64,000 bases of DNA from assembly GCA_017311315.1 (NCBI GenBank), contig CM029645.1, positions 26,003,627-26,067,626 of the forward strand, given 5' to 3'. Each line of letters starts with the position of its first letter. The stretch's first letter is position 1. This document shows positions 12,030-23,965 of the stretch, piece after piece. Below the pieces are notes generated by a model. That model ran no database searches. It saw only the letters and a list, made by a program, of their open reading frames with translations, and had not been told where the DNA came from. The DNA is from Dendrocalamus latiflorus. Lineage: Eukaryota > Streptophyta > Magnoliopsida > Poales > Poaceae. Position numbers and translations under genes: made by a program.

Positions 12030-12238
12030 GCATCACTCTTCCTTTTATATTCTAAAAACTGTTTTTCACCTTTTTTTTACAATAACTAGCTTTCAAATAA
12101 AATATTTTTTAAGTCAGAGTCTACAAGTTAATAATAGTATACACTGTAGTTTTTGTTATTCCATATTTTTTTATGAACAGCTTAAAAGCTATAAACAATA
12201 GCCATAAATTATAAATCCAAGTGAATAAAACAGACCCT
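12030..12238. mobile_element. MITE family A copy
   Basis: It runs from CTTCCTTTTATATTCTAAAA through TTTTTTAAGTCAGAGTCTAC to AAAACAGACCC. The left terminus is diverged. Confidence 0.5.
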
Positions 12239-12418
12239 ATAGACTGATGATCTCATCGTGTCTTCCAATGCATCTACAAGCTAGAGGACAATCTACAAGT
12301 CCCGGACGGTTCGCACTTATTTTTCAGCTTCAGTTACTTACATAGTGTGCTGGCATCCATGCAATGCATGCACGGGGTTGAGCCTCTTTGTATGTATCTA
12401 GCAACTGCAAGCATATAG

Positions 12419-12655
12419 ATCTGGTTGATATTACTATAACTTATGATTTTTGGTTGAAATTTTTGAATTTTAGCTATTTATAACAGAGATTATGGAAAGA
12501 GATACTCGCTTGCGATTTTGGTTCATACAAATATTAGGCTTTTAATGTGTACTATAATTAACTTGTGAATCCTGTCTTAAGAAAATACTCCGTTTAAAAG
12601 TTAAGTACTGTATCAAAAGCAAAATCCGCTTTTAAAAGTCTTAAAGAACTGGCCC
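12419..12655. mobile_element. MITE family A copy
   Basis: It contains TTTTTGGTTGAAATTTTTGA, GCGATTTTGGTTCATACAAA and ACTCCGTTTAAAAGTTAAGT, and ends at GAACTGGCCC. It belongs to the same subgroup as the copy at 55170. Confidence 0.55.
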
Positions 12656-12939
12656 ATACATGACAAACTAATCTCAACCGATTTGAATCAATCGGTGTGA
12701 CTTAATTACTCTATTTCCATCTCTCAATCTAGTAAATCAAATCCATGATTTCACTACTAATAGTGGGGCTCCAAGCATTTGCAATTGCAGACACCTTTGT
12801 AGATCAGACAACGATGGTGTTTTGTGAAGGACATAATGATATATTGATAATTCATGTAAGATATACGCGCTTCAAGGAAAACAAAAACTTGTCACGCTAA
12901 AAAAAAAGACGCAAAAAAGAGTTTTGTGAAGGACATAAT

Positions 12940-13166
12940 GGCCTATTCTTTTGTGACTGCGACTTTTGGTTTTTGGTTACGGCTTGTGACCTTTTGTTGT
13001 TCGTGTGAAAGATTATAGAGTACTTGAAATTCACGTGCAGCTTTTACCGATATAAACGAAGTCGGCACAGTATATACTATAATTAACTAGTAGACTCTAT
13101 CTTAAAAAGATACTCCGTTGAAAAATTAATTAAAAAAAAGGTCAAAGACCATAAAAAAACAAGCCC
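12940..13166. mobile_element. MITE family A copy
   Basis: It starts GGCCTATTCTTTTG and ends AACAAGCCC. The core words ACCGATATAAACGAAGTC and ACTAGTAGACTCTATCTT are present. No clean target duplication is visible. Confidence 0.55.
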
Positions 13167-13422
13167 TTACAATTCTTGCAACGTGGTGAGTGATGTTAAC
13201 GTGTCACTTGATGCTACAAGAGGAAAATTACGTAGTGGTGGACATTACACGTACTAGAATTTGTACGCATGTAGTAATTGCATGCATGCATGCAGCGTAC
13301 GCTGCACTGAGTCAGTGTGACTCCACTCTTTCTTCCACAATGAAAACAAATCAGCTTAGGGGCGTTTGTATTGGTTAGGGCCTATAGCCCAAAAAAATAA
13401 TAATAGTTAAAAATAATATTAA

Positions 13423-13710
13423 GGGATGTTTATATTGATTTTTGCTGATAATTTTTATTGTGGTTAAAGACTTTTGGGTGAAAATGAATAATAGCGACGA
13501 AAACAACTGATTTTTAGAAGAAAAGGATGAGCGGTGCAAAAAGTGAAGGAAATATGTGTACATAAGATTAGAGCGATAGGAATGGAATGATGCTCCCGTG
13601 ACCTCTTGACTTACTCGGAGTGAGACGAGAGCGAAATGAGCGGAGAAAATGCTTCGAAAAACCTGGTGTTCGTATTGGCTTTTGATCTCTCCAAGCAAAA
13701 GCTAATACCT
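13423..13710. mobile_element. MITE family B, copy 1
   Basis: It begins GGGATGTTTATATTGATTTT. Its right part carries TGTTCGTATTGGCTTTTG, the inverted form of the start. It contains GTGAAGGAAATATGTGTACA and GTGAGACGAGAGCGAAATGA, which recur in the neighbouring copy. Confidence 0.55.
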
Positions 13711-13957
13711 AGTGTTCGTATTGGCTTTTGGCCTTTCCAAGAAAAACCTAATACGAACAGATATTAGAAAGAGGATGCGAGTGGTGAAAAAAGTGGAAGA
13801 GTGTTTCGTACATGAGATAGAAGCGAGAAGAATAGTATGTGTGATGTATCCGTAACTTCTACTTTATTTATGCAGTGAGACGAGAAAGAAATTAGTGAAG
13901 AAACTGTTTTAAAAATCGGGTGGTTATATTGGCTAAACATGCCCTTATGATCATCCG
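13711..13957. mobile_element. MITE family B, copy 2, directly abutting copy 1
   Basis: It starts GTGTTCGTATTGGCTTTTGG and ends near GGTTATATTGGCTAAACATG. Its interior follows copy 1 in order: GTGGAAGAGTGTTTCGTACA, then GTGAGACGAGAAAGAAATTA. Confidence 0.55.
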
Positions 13958-14234
13958 GTCGTTGATTACTTGCCATAAATTGGTTCGACGTATTTGCAGA
14001 TCCTTGCGTTTTGACCCTCATCCAAGCGTGCCTTGTGAGTGAAGATTCGGAAGGTTTCTTTACTCATTGGGGGCCCGACATGTGGGGCATGCGCGTGAAT
14101 TTGCAGAAATCTGGGCCACCTTGCGTCCTTGCCCGGCCTAGCTAGTAATTTTACTGGAGAAGTTTGAAGATGATGCGTGCATGGGCCGGATGTGGCGGTG
14201 GCTGTGGGGAAGGGATTGTGGGGGGAACCGTCAT

Positions 14235-14590
14235 TGATGAGTCTAGTTCAATCGATTTCTCTTATATAAAGAAATTGATCAAACATAGAATAATTATAGA
14301 AAAATACAAGAATTGAATATAAGAGATGAGGGGGAACTCCTTCCTTCATTACTTTTTTTGTTTCAAAAGGTGTACAAGTGATGACTGTAGGATCCTCTAT
14401 TTATAGACTAGTGGAGGGTGTCCACCAATTGCCTGGGTTTGTAGGCCCAAGTCCAGATTTTTCAAGAGAGGCCACCAAATGTGATTGATCTGTTGAGAGC
14501 AACGTTGCATGCATTCTGGTGGCGCTGTCTACCTGGTCACCACAGTAATTAGTCAATGACATTCTCTTGTTGGATCACGGAGTGGCTCCA
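14235..14590 (-). mobile_element. Possible LTR fragment
   Basis: Read on the minus strand, a promoter-like CTATAAATAGAGGATCC (about 14390-14410) is followed by a tail with GTACACC and GAGTTCCCCCTCATC. This resembles the R/U5 part of a grass LTR. There is no coding region and no second LTR. Confidence 0.3.
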
Positions 14591-14884
14591 CACAACTACT
14601 CTTTTTTTAGGCTATAGTGAGGGGTGGATATCGAGTCAAGCCCTCATCTTATCAAGGTTTTTATAAAATTAATGTAGTTTGATTTAATATCATTTTGCAT
14701 CTAATTTACAAGTATTTTTAGAAACGAGTTACGGAGCCAAGCCGAGCTAGAGCAAAATTCAAATTCATTTGAAATCAACTCATTTTAGTGTTTAACCAAT
14801 TAATGAATATAATTGAAATAATTTTGAATTGAGCCAATGAGCCCCACTAACAAGCTTTTTTGCCACCCCTGTAGATTAAGCTGA

Positions 14885-15175
14885 GGCTATATTTGTATTG
14901 ACTTCGGCTTAGAAAAATCAAAAGCTGATACAAACATCCGGCTTTTCGAAGTGGCTTCTTCACTCATCTCGCTACCGTCTCGCTCTGAAGATAAGGCATG
15001 GGATTACAGGTGCATTATGCACCCTACTCTCGCTCCCGTCACATGCACGCATCTCCTTCTCACTTTCATCACCGCTCGTGCCCTCCTTAAAATCATTCCT
15101 TTCAACAATTACTATTTATTTTTAGCCATGCGCTATATCCAAAAGCCATCAGCAAAAAGCAATATGAACACCCCC
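14885..15175. mobile_element. MITE family B, copy 3 (inverted)
   Basis: The start GGCTATATTTGTATTGACTT and the end AAAAGCAATATGAACACCCC match family B ends. The interior is the reverse complement of copies 1 and 2 (for example CTCATCTCGCTACCGTCTCG). The open frame 14951-15304 runs through this element and is not a gene. Confidence 0.5.
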
Positions 15176-15360
15176 TTAATTGGAGGAGAGCTCGAGAAGA
15201 TGAGCGAGAGCCCTCCCACCTTGCCTCGGGCCACTCCGGCCCAGACGACCACGCCACCTCACTGGTCGCCGCTCTGGCTCTGGCACCCAATTTGCCTTCA
15301 CTAACCTCATCAAGCCATGAGCAGATCGACTGGGGCTTGTCCTCTAACAAGGAGGAGAGC

Positions 15361-15540
15361 AGGGACGGAGCCAGGATTTAGAAATGAGGTGGTCCAAACA
15401 ACCTACACAATGTAATTAAATTTGGTGAGGGGGCCAAACAACACTAACAACAATAAAAAATTTTAAATATAAAGGCCCATAGTGCAAATTTATACAACCA
15501 TGAGGGGGCCTGGCCCCTGGCAACATCCCCTTCCTCTGGT
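15361..15540. repeat. Short MITE-like remnant
   Basis: It begins with GGGACGGAGCCAGGATTT and ends with GGGGCCTGGCCCCTGG, word types commonly found at the ends of a dispersed grass repeat. Family and duplication are not resolved. Confidence 0.35.
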
Positions 15541-16989
15541 CCTCGAGGAGAGCCCTCCTCGGACGACACCCCATCCAGATTTATTTTAAAGTTTTTAGTA
15601 TCAAATGATATAACTTATATGTTTAAGAATATATTTATGTATCTTGTAGCTATTTAAGATTTTAATACATCATAAACATTGAAAATGATAATAGAATTTT
15701 GAAGGAAAATACAACTTGAGAAATGTAATTGAAGTATGAGCTTAATGGATTGAGGTTCTTAAAAACGTAAACACTCTCTATCATGCATGGATTATATAGT
15801 TGCATGCCCCTATTCTCCATCCATTAGTTACTCTTTTTCAAAATATACGCATACTCATGTATCTCTATTTAATCTCAAAGCAATACATTGATTATATGTG
15901 CTGCAATCTTATTATTTTATATGGTATTAGAGTATATTTCTCACGATACACCAATGGACCGTGAGCGACCTACGTTTAACTTATAATCCTTCACACTCTG
16001 GCTACCCCACCGAACCGTGTGTCTTCCAGCTCTACTCGCCATTACAACTTTTCTGCTTGAACCTCCAATAGCACATCCAATTCTTGATCGATCCCTGTTA
16101 ACCGCTACCCACTTCAGTACAATTTTTTAGCTGCTACCCATTACAATACGACACTTCACCACATAGTTATCTTCTACTTCTCTCGATTATTGCTTAATGC
16201 TGACCGTTGCAATGTCAAATATACATACACGTGCATCCATCGTTGATCCCTACAAGGGACACCCATCACGCTCTCTCAGGTGGCCCTAAGCCTATTCCCT
16301 ATGGTTGCGACATCTCTACTTTGAGTTCTTTGCTCATTTGCTTCTATACGTACGTTATTCTATTTGTACAGATGCATGTTTGTATATACGCATGCATGAT
16401 GTTGTATGTGCTCGATGTCCCTTTTCTTCCATATCGACCGCTCATCTTCTTCAATATTGGCCACCTCAACGCTATGATTTTCTCACTAACAGCGGTGATG
16501 TAGCATCTTCACTTATATTGGTATGTCTGTTTTAGTCACTCTCTAACAATATAGAGAATCTTCTCGGCATCATAGGTGACATCGTACCCTTTACCAGCGA
16601 TGGCATGCTCCTAACTACCTAATAGCCTTATATTGTCATAGTTCATCTTTAATATAAAGCTTCATCTCCTCTCTATCACAACTTCCCTATTATCAAGCTT
16701 ATTTAGACACTAACTTCTTCAACAAAGCTGACACCCACCACTCCTCACTGTGGCTCTTGGCTCCTTTGACTCCGGGCTTTCACTTCAATGACTTCGATGA
16801 GTAACACAACATTGCCTTTATCAAACGGCTAAAGTGGGTAGCACGACATTGACCTTATATCCCTTGCCATAGCCACATCTATTTGCTTCCCAGTAAGTCA
16901 ACGTCTTCTTATTGGATAAATCAACACCATTGCACTCTTTTATGGTCTCCTCTAATACCATTCATGTTATTTTTGCTATAACTTTCATT
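15541..16989. other. Gene-free intergenic stretch
   Basis: Only short frames without domains are seen. The sequence has many ATGCATG/TACGTACG words around 16365-16400. I see no coding, RNA or complete mobile feature. Confidence 0.4.
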
Positions 16990-17775
16990 TTTAAAAAAAA
17001 TTTAGTTGTTTTATTGGAGTAGGTACACAAATCAAATTACTAATTTTATTTAATTCACATTGAATTTTTATTAATGTATTTTACACAAATCAAATTACTC
17101 CAAATTTCAATTATTTTTTGTTGACATTTGTATACAAATCCAACTGCTATTTTTCCTTAATTTTTACTTGGAATTATAGTTATTTATGGATTTCACATTA
17201 CAATTCGTATCAAAGTTAAATTGCTAATTTTATTATATTTTTATTCAGAATTTCAATTATGTTTTTGTTGGAATTTGGGTATAAATCCAATTGTTAATAT
17301 TTGTTTAATTTTTATTCTGAATTATATTTATTTATTGATTTTACTGATGAATTCACATCAACAAAAATTGCTAATTTTATTTAACTTATTCTAAATTTTA
17401 GTTATTTAAGGATTTTACTTTGGAATTGTATGGAAATCAAATTACAAATTTTATTTTGTTTTCTTTTTAGAATTTCAATTTTATATGTTGGAATTCACAT
17501 GCAAATCTAATTGCTTATTTTTGTTTGAGTTTTATTGTGATTTACAATTTTTTGGAAATTTTAATTTGGAATTCCTATGGTAATCAAATTGCTAAATTTA
17601 GTTCATTTTTATTCAAATTTTAGTAATTTTTGTTGGAATTAATATACAAAGGTTATTATTAATTTTTGTTTAATTTTTATTCTAAATTATTTTTATTTAA
17701 TTTTACTTAGGAACTTGCATGAAAATAAAATTACTAATTTTATTTTATTTATTATTCCAAATTTTAGTTACTTTT
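16990..17775. repeat. Degenerate AT-rich tandem array, about 85-bp period
   Basis: Two alternating phrases recur about nine times: AAATTGCTAATTTTATTTAA-like and GAATTTCAATTATTTTTGTT-like, each followed by GGAATTxxxATACAAATCxAA. Copies are strongly diverged, as in an old satellite or the internal repeat of a mobile element. Confidence 0.6.
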
Positions 17776-19555
17776 TTAGATTGTATTTGACGTGGACTGT
17801 TTCCTTTATTGTAGACCGTCATAATCTGGACCAACCACAATTAACAGTGTGGATTTTTCTCTTTTTTTTTCTCCGATTAATGAGGGAATTTCTAACTCTT
17901 GAGAATGAACATGGTGACTTCTTTTGCTTTTTCTTAAATAATATAATAGATAGATGGGAAGCGGTAAAACCCAACTTCTGGTAGAGACAATGCTCCACTT
18001 GTTCTTCTAGGGTGGCTGTGGAGCGCCATTATCGCCACCCAACCACCGAAATAACTCCGGCTGGTGCACGGAGTGCCTACAAAAGGCAGATCTAGGGCAT
18101 ATGTTTTTGTTGCCTGGACACTGGCTACCAAAGTGCTCTGTGTTGACACTCCCCGCTATTTCAACTACCGATGCAGTGGCCACCTTGTCGCATACTGTCG
18201 CCAGCCATAACTCCTTTGCCACTCAGTTCACATACACTTCCTCTTCCCCACTACACCATCCATCAACAACCACTTCCCACTGCTCCCCGCCACTCAACAC
18301 ACCACCACCCCATGACTCACCAGCCAAAAGTTTCGACTAGCATGGACTACATCCCTATCCTTGCCTCCTAGCGGTCGGATCGCGGCCATACCGTGGTGAC
18401 ATCAACCAGCGCAATAGAGCACCAAGTGTTCAGGCTTCACAAGTCTCCGTCCCAACCCCTTACATAGATGAGCTAGCCAGCCACATCTAACAATTAGTAT
18501 ATACTATCCACACTTAGCACAATCGGGGAAACCCGATAACCCCACACACACGAATTTTACTCACACATGTTCACTTATGCATGTTTTTCAAAGCACATAT
18601 GCTCGAATTCACAAAGTCTTTAGTCTTAATCCATCTTAATCTAAACAACTTCTCCTTTACCTAAACCACTCTTTCAAGTACCGTGGTTTTGATTCAAGAT
18701 AGTTTTTGGTATTTTGGCCAAACTACTAAACTATCTTTTCTTGACTCGATCTTCATCTTCCATTGTAAGCAATCGTCATGCTTGCCACATATAGATACAC
18801 CACTAGCTTGCTACACATCGGCAAGTATCTCCCATTCTGGTTCCATCAGACCACGCCTAACTTTGACCGAGTAAGCTACATTATGCAACCACACTGCTCG
18901 ACCTTTCTTTCAATATTTTTGTCTTTCTCGTGCCATGCTTGAGCTCACCATCTCACACGGTATCCTCGATCATACTAGGCCTCAACTCTACCATGAGCGT
19001 AGCTTTGATCCTCGTCATTCACTGTGGTTGACTTCAAGCAACCCTGCACATCCAAGACAAAGAAATTATTTCTAGACACAAGTTCTTCACAACTTAACGC
19101 ACGTTAGTCAAAGCATGCTTCATGCAACATTAATGCATTGATCTAGATCAACCCCAACTCAATCCATGACTCAATTTCCAAAATCCCCGATTTCTGCCTC
19201 AGTCGGTACTACCGCCCATCACAGACCGATACTATCGCACCTTGCAACTGGACCTTTCTGAAAAATAGCTACTGCCAAGTAAAAAATAAGAACTATCACT
19301 CAATGGTATGACCATCATCACGCTGCAATTCTACCGCACAGAGGTATGATCGGCACCATACCGTGGTACTACCGTACAACGGTATGACAGGCACCACGCT
19401 AACAGTCATACCGTTTTCCCATAATAACTTAGAAAATAATTCAGATAAAATACAATCTTTACAAAATCAAACAACAACTTTATGAAATTTACAACGACCA
19501 TCTTAGACGGTCCTTCAGAGTCCGAGGGATATGTGCACTCCCAGCTCGACGAGGT
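17776..19555. other. Intergenic stretch with an element end and repeat debris
   Basis: At 17811-17895 the sequence GACCGTCATAATCTGGACC followed by TTTTTCTC and GATTAATGAGGGAATTTC is matched, with changes, at 25108-25185. The stretch 19200-19410 carries repeated GGTATGAC and GGTACTACCG words typical of some grass LTRs. No gene is supported. Confidence 0.4.
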
Positions 19556-19559
19556 ACGA

Positions 19560-20280
19560 TGATGTTTCCTTTGGGCCGGAAATGAGCAGAATCAAGGAGG
19601 AAAGTGCAAGGTAAACTGGCACAGTGTGTGTTGTCCCACAAAACCCTCTCTGTAGCCCGCACGAAAGTAACAATCGAAAACGGTAAAGAGGCAGCTTCTG
19701 GGAATCATTCTGGCTGTTACTAGTGCTTCTCAAGGTCTTCGCGCCAAAACTCTACCGACATTCGAGGAGGAAAAATAGATCGGTAGCTGAAGCCTTAACG
19801 ACCAAAAATTGGACCCAAGACATACGACATCAACTGACAATGGATCTCAAGACCGAATACCAGCATCTAGGAGAAACTACTGCAAGCAAACATCATCTGG
19901 AAGTGGACAGCACGAGGAGAGTACACAGTCAGGTCAGCCTACCTACCTCAATTCAACGCCACAATAGCCTCAAATTTTCAGGAGAACATCTAAGAAATCC
20001 AGGCGCCATCTTGATGCAAATTCTTCATTTGGTTGCAAACTCCAAAATCGCCTTTGGACTGTAGATATACTCTTAGTAAGAGGCTGGCCAAGCAATTACT
20101 TTTGTCCCCTCTCAAAAGGGAGCTAGAGACGACGAGTCACCTTTTCACGGAATGCCCGGTATCAAAAACATTCTGGGAAGCAATAACCAACTACGCGAGA
20201 TGTCAGCACCTCAAACCAATAAACTGGACAACGACTGCAGGTTTAGGGGAGTGGCTGAACACCCTGATCTAGTCCTCGCC
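19560..20280 (+). pseudogene. LINE (non-LTR retrotransposon) ORF2 C-terminal remnant
   Basis: Plus-strand translation in shifting frames gives the order typical of the end of plant L1-type ORF2 proteins. First comes a segment with APKLY and RRKNRSVAEAL, then NWTQDIRHQLT. Next is a WKWTARGEYTVRSAY segment, then the zinc-binding RT-associated domain with ETTSHLFTECPVSKTFW. Several frameshifts and stops break it. It ends abruptly at the MITE inserted at 20296. The reverse transcriptase core and the 5' half are not present in the window. Confidence 0.75.
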
Positions 20281-20295
20281 GCCAAACAAGACAAA

Positions 20296-20518
20296 GGGTC
20301 TGTTCTTTTTAACTGCGGCTTGCGGCTTTTGAGCTGTTTGTACGAGAAATTACAGAGTAACAGAAACTCACGTGCGGTTTTTGCCGATATAAATGAAGTC
20401 AGTAAAGTATGTACTACAATTAACTAGTAGATCCTATCTTGAAAAAATACTCCGTTTAAAAGCTAGTTACTGTAGAAAAGCCGAAAAACAGTTTTTAGAA
20501 ACTGAAAAGAACAGGCCC
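20296..20518. mobile_element. Complete Harbinger-like MITE (family A type copy)
   Basis: The terminal inverted repeats are GGGTCTGTTCTTTT and AAAAGAACAGGCCC. The trinucleotide AAA lies on both sides (20293-20295 and 20519-20521). It is 223 bp with no coding capacity. It has inserted at the end of the LINE remnant. The other family A copies in this window are best read against this one. Confidence 0.7.
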
Positions 20519-20521
20519 AAA

Positions 20522-22589
20522 GTGTAGGACCGAATATTACAACTAAAGAGAGATGAATAGATGCCTTTCTCAAGATGGAAGCATGACTACTTGCTCTTCG
20601 CTCTAATAACTATGAGAAGTTATGAAGTTTAGAGACTAATCATCAACACAAAAAATTTCAAAAGAAATGATGAAAAATCAGTAGTACAGCTACAATAACT
20701 TCGGTAGTACCGCTACAGTACCTAAAGTAGTGCTGCTACGGTGCTATAGTAGAAGTGGTTGTACCATTGCTATAGTAAAATCAATACAGGAATGGTAGAA
20801 TCAGCACAATTTTAAAATGAAAATCGATGGAGCTTTCGATCTATTAGTCTAAATGACTTGAAACTTAGTATGTACCTTCTTTAGGTTGTCAAAATTAATG
20901 ATCGAGATAATCATTGCTAAAACTCTGACCTTTTCTCATTTGAGTGAAATAAGCACCAAAATCGGGCAAAAGGGGAAACCTTGATCTGCTCTTGGTCGTG
21001 AGTCATAGATGATCTAAGTGACTTTGGATGGTTTTTCATAAGCCATAGCAAGCTAAATCATAGCACGAATTCAAGCCAAAACTCCCACAACACCAAAATC
21101 CCGAAATCACCCCTTATTGAGCTAAAACTGTGCAAACACAAGTACCAGATGGATGAGATCTGATATCTAAGACGCGTCTTTATCATTTACACATTCTTAG
21201 CACACTATAAGATCAAGGGAAGAAAAGAAAACACCAAAAAGCAAGCCAAATTAATATTTCATCACACGAACAAAAGAGGGAAATACTTGGATGAATTTTA
21301 ATCTGTATTGATACTTGGAGATGAATATTTATAGCCACTCTCTAGCCAACACAAAGACTAAAGATGACAGAAAGCTCAGCCACTAGAGCCTCCCATATCT
21401 CACCAAGGTTCTCTCCATGATCCTTAACTCTCCTCTCAAATGCTTAGACTAAACTCCCCAAAAGTTTAACCTAGCCACCTCCCTCCCTCTTATATATGAT
21501 GGTCATAAGAAAAATCTTAACCAGCACCTCTAGTTGAGTTTCATTCACTTACATAGTATAACCTATTAATCTAACACCATATCGGGTTTTACACTTATAC
21601 ATGCATATTTCCCAAAACGCTTATACCCATTAACCCATTAGTGAATCAATACTTAATTCATTTCATATTTTTAGCCCATTCAAGACCTAAATCACTTAGG
21701 CCAATGCCGCGGCTTCATACACCACCATTTTTTCGCTATTGAGCAATTTACTAAAATGCCCCTCTACCACCTTCCACAGTGTTTCCCGCTTTCTTTGCCA
21801 CAAAACATCACCATCTTCCATGTGACCCCAATGATTTACCAGCAAGCCTCTCACACGTCTGGATTCCACCGAACCATTCTCGCTTGCAAACGGCTTAAGT
21901 TACTTAGTGCACTACATGTTTCTCCTCGTGCATGACGGGCTTAGCTTCCTTGATCGCTCTAGACCTTAGTTCCTCCCTGAGCTTAGTCCCAATCCAATTT
22001 ATTACTGCCCGTCATGTCCACACCAGTAACTCTTGCTCCGATTCCTCGTCATCCTAACTTGTAACCACCTCTCAAGCCTAGGTCCTTTTCGACGGCTCCT
22101 TGATCGTCTGGACCTTAGCTCCCCCTGAGCATAGTCTCAATCCTTGGGCTGCTTTGATAACCGTCTGTGATAACCCTTTCTGTCGTAATGGGCCTTTATG
22201 CCTAGGCCCTCTCGCCCCTGATGCCGCACGAAAGCTGGATGTCCTTGACGCCCGCCATTGTCAGTGCCGACTTGAGCGCCGTCTTGGTAGCTAGCTGCTT
22301 CCATGGCACCTTGCTGCTCGTAGACTTACGTGTCATCTACTTCGTAAGGGCCATTAGGGTCAGGGTCGAGGAGGAGGATGGTGAGGAAGCTGGAGAGATT
22401 TTGAGCACGGTAAGGGTGGGTTTGGGTGAGTATGTATAGGGGAGGAAGAGGCAGGAGTGAGAAAATTTTTTGCGGAATGGGCACGGGGACGAAGAGGTGG
22501 AGCTACAATCCGTGGGGTGGGGGTAGGTGGGTTTCTATTGGTTAGGATTGGGTTGGGGAGAATCGACGGGCCCAGCAATTTGGGGTACA
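20522..22589. other. Gene-free repeat-derived region
   Basis: It contains GTAGTACCGCTACAG-type words (20680-20800) of the LTR kind also seen near 52150-52430. There is also a partial direct repeat of a CTTGATCGTCTGGACCTTAG-like phrase (about 21949 and 22097). A single AACCGTCTGTGATAACC word lies near 22160. The open frames at 22100-22680 have no recognisable domain. Confidence 0.4.
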
Positions 22590-23360
22590 TAATTATCATA
22601 GACGGTTTGAACCACAAACCGTCTGTGATACATAATTATCGAAGACAATATATGTATATACCGGTGCAATGTAAATAGGTAGTCTCAAAAGATAAAATAG
22701 TAAAGTTCTATATGGCTTATATATCCTCGTTTGAAAGATTTCGATGAGACCTACAACTTTTCATTTGAGGCGAACCCTAAATTTCGAAGGAAAGATTGAA
22801 AATTTTGGCAAAAATTGAAATAAGAAACTTGTGACGCAAATTTGGTACTAAAGATGACCGATTTTAGGGGTCTTAGAGGGCGACTGATGCAAGCAGGTCA
22901 TTTTTTTTGGATCGAACTCGTCGTTAGCTTTCCAACGAGTACGAGAGCGGCAAAAATGGATACCGTATGCAAAAGTTATGCCCATTTTACTAAACGTGTC
23001 TCGGAATAGAATCCTATTCGGCCTCAGGCAGGAGATTATAAAATTTTAGGGGATTACGAGGCGGAAAACATATCACAGATGATTTTTAACACAAACCGTC
23101 TATGGTAACTTCATTATCACTTTATTGTTGAATACACAGTATTGTTAAATATTACAGACAATTTTTGATAAGAATCGTCTATGATACTTCATAGACGGTG
23201 CTCACAATGAACCGTCTATGATATTATCTCTTTACAGACGATTTTTAGCGCTGGCTGCAATACATACTGTCTCTAAACCTAAATCGTCTGTGATTATATT
23301 TAACACTGACGATTTTAGTAAATCGTCTGTGATGAGACGTCTAATATAAGATTTTTTATA
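22590..23360. mobile_element. CACTA-like non-autonomous element or fragment
   Basis: ACAGACGGTTT/AAACCGTCTGTGAT words occur at 22600-22640 and at 23075-23340 in both orientations. The right end CGTCTAATATAAGATTTTTTATAGTAAT is a decayed form of the CACTA end seen at 37880-37905. The centre (22660-23040) lacks the words and has no gene. Confidence 0.5.
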
Positions 23361-23717
23361 GTAATATATAAAACTAAAGAGTACCTAGGTACTTTATAGT
23401 CAATCCCTATATAAATTGCATATATGCAGCTTTCCAGTCCGAACCGTTTGATCGGGCCTGAATTGATTAGGACTAATCATGGCTCGGGTCGGACGGTCGG
23501 ACCTAGCTACGCTAGCCATTTGGTTTGGTTTACTATATCGGGGGTCAGGCAAAGCATGGTGCAGAGCACTTCTAGATTCCCAGTGACAACTACAGCTGAA
23601 CTAAACAGACAATAGCTACATCCAAACTCGCCCATTAGTTGGAGCTAGCGACGACTCTCTCGACGCCGAAGCAAAGCGGTCATTTGTCCTATGGTTGGCA
23701 CTTGGCAGTGGGTATAC

Positions 23718-23959
23718 AGGCTCTGTTCTTTCAGCTTCTAAAAGCTGTTTTTTGATTTTTCTACAGTAACTAACTTTTAAACGGAGTATTTTTTAAGATA
23801 GGGTTTACTAGTTAATTGTAGTATATACTTTACTGACTTCATTTATATCGGCAAAAACCGCACGTAAATTTCTGTTACTCTGTAATCTCTCGTACAAATA
23901 GCCTAAAATGTACAAGCCGCAACCAAAAACCAAAAACCACAGCAAAAAAGAACAGACCC
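23718..23959. mobile_element. MITE family A copy, nearly full length
   Basis: It begins AGGCTCTGTTCTTTCAGCTT, ends AAAAGAACAGACCC, and is inverted relative to the 20296 copy. GTATAC stands on both sides (23712-23717 and 23960-23965); because this word is palindromic the true duplication length is unclear. Confidence 0.65.
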
Positions 23960-23965
23960 GTATAC

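Noticed and set aside
18007..18222. Cys/His pattern resembling a zinc knuckle
   Set aside because: The spacing does not fit CX2CX4HX4C on either strand, and the surrounding frames are short and broken.
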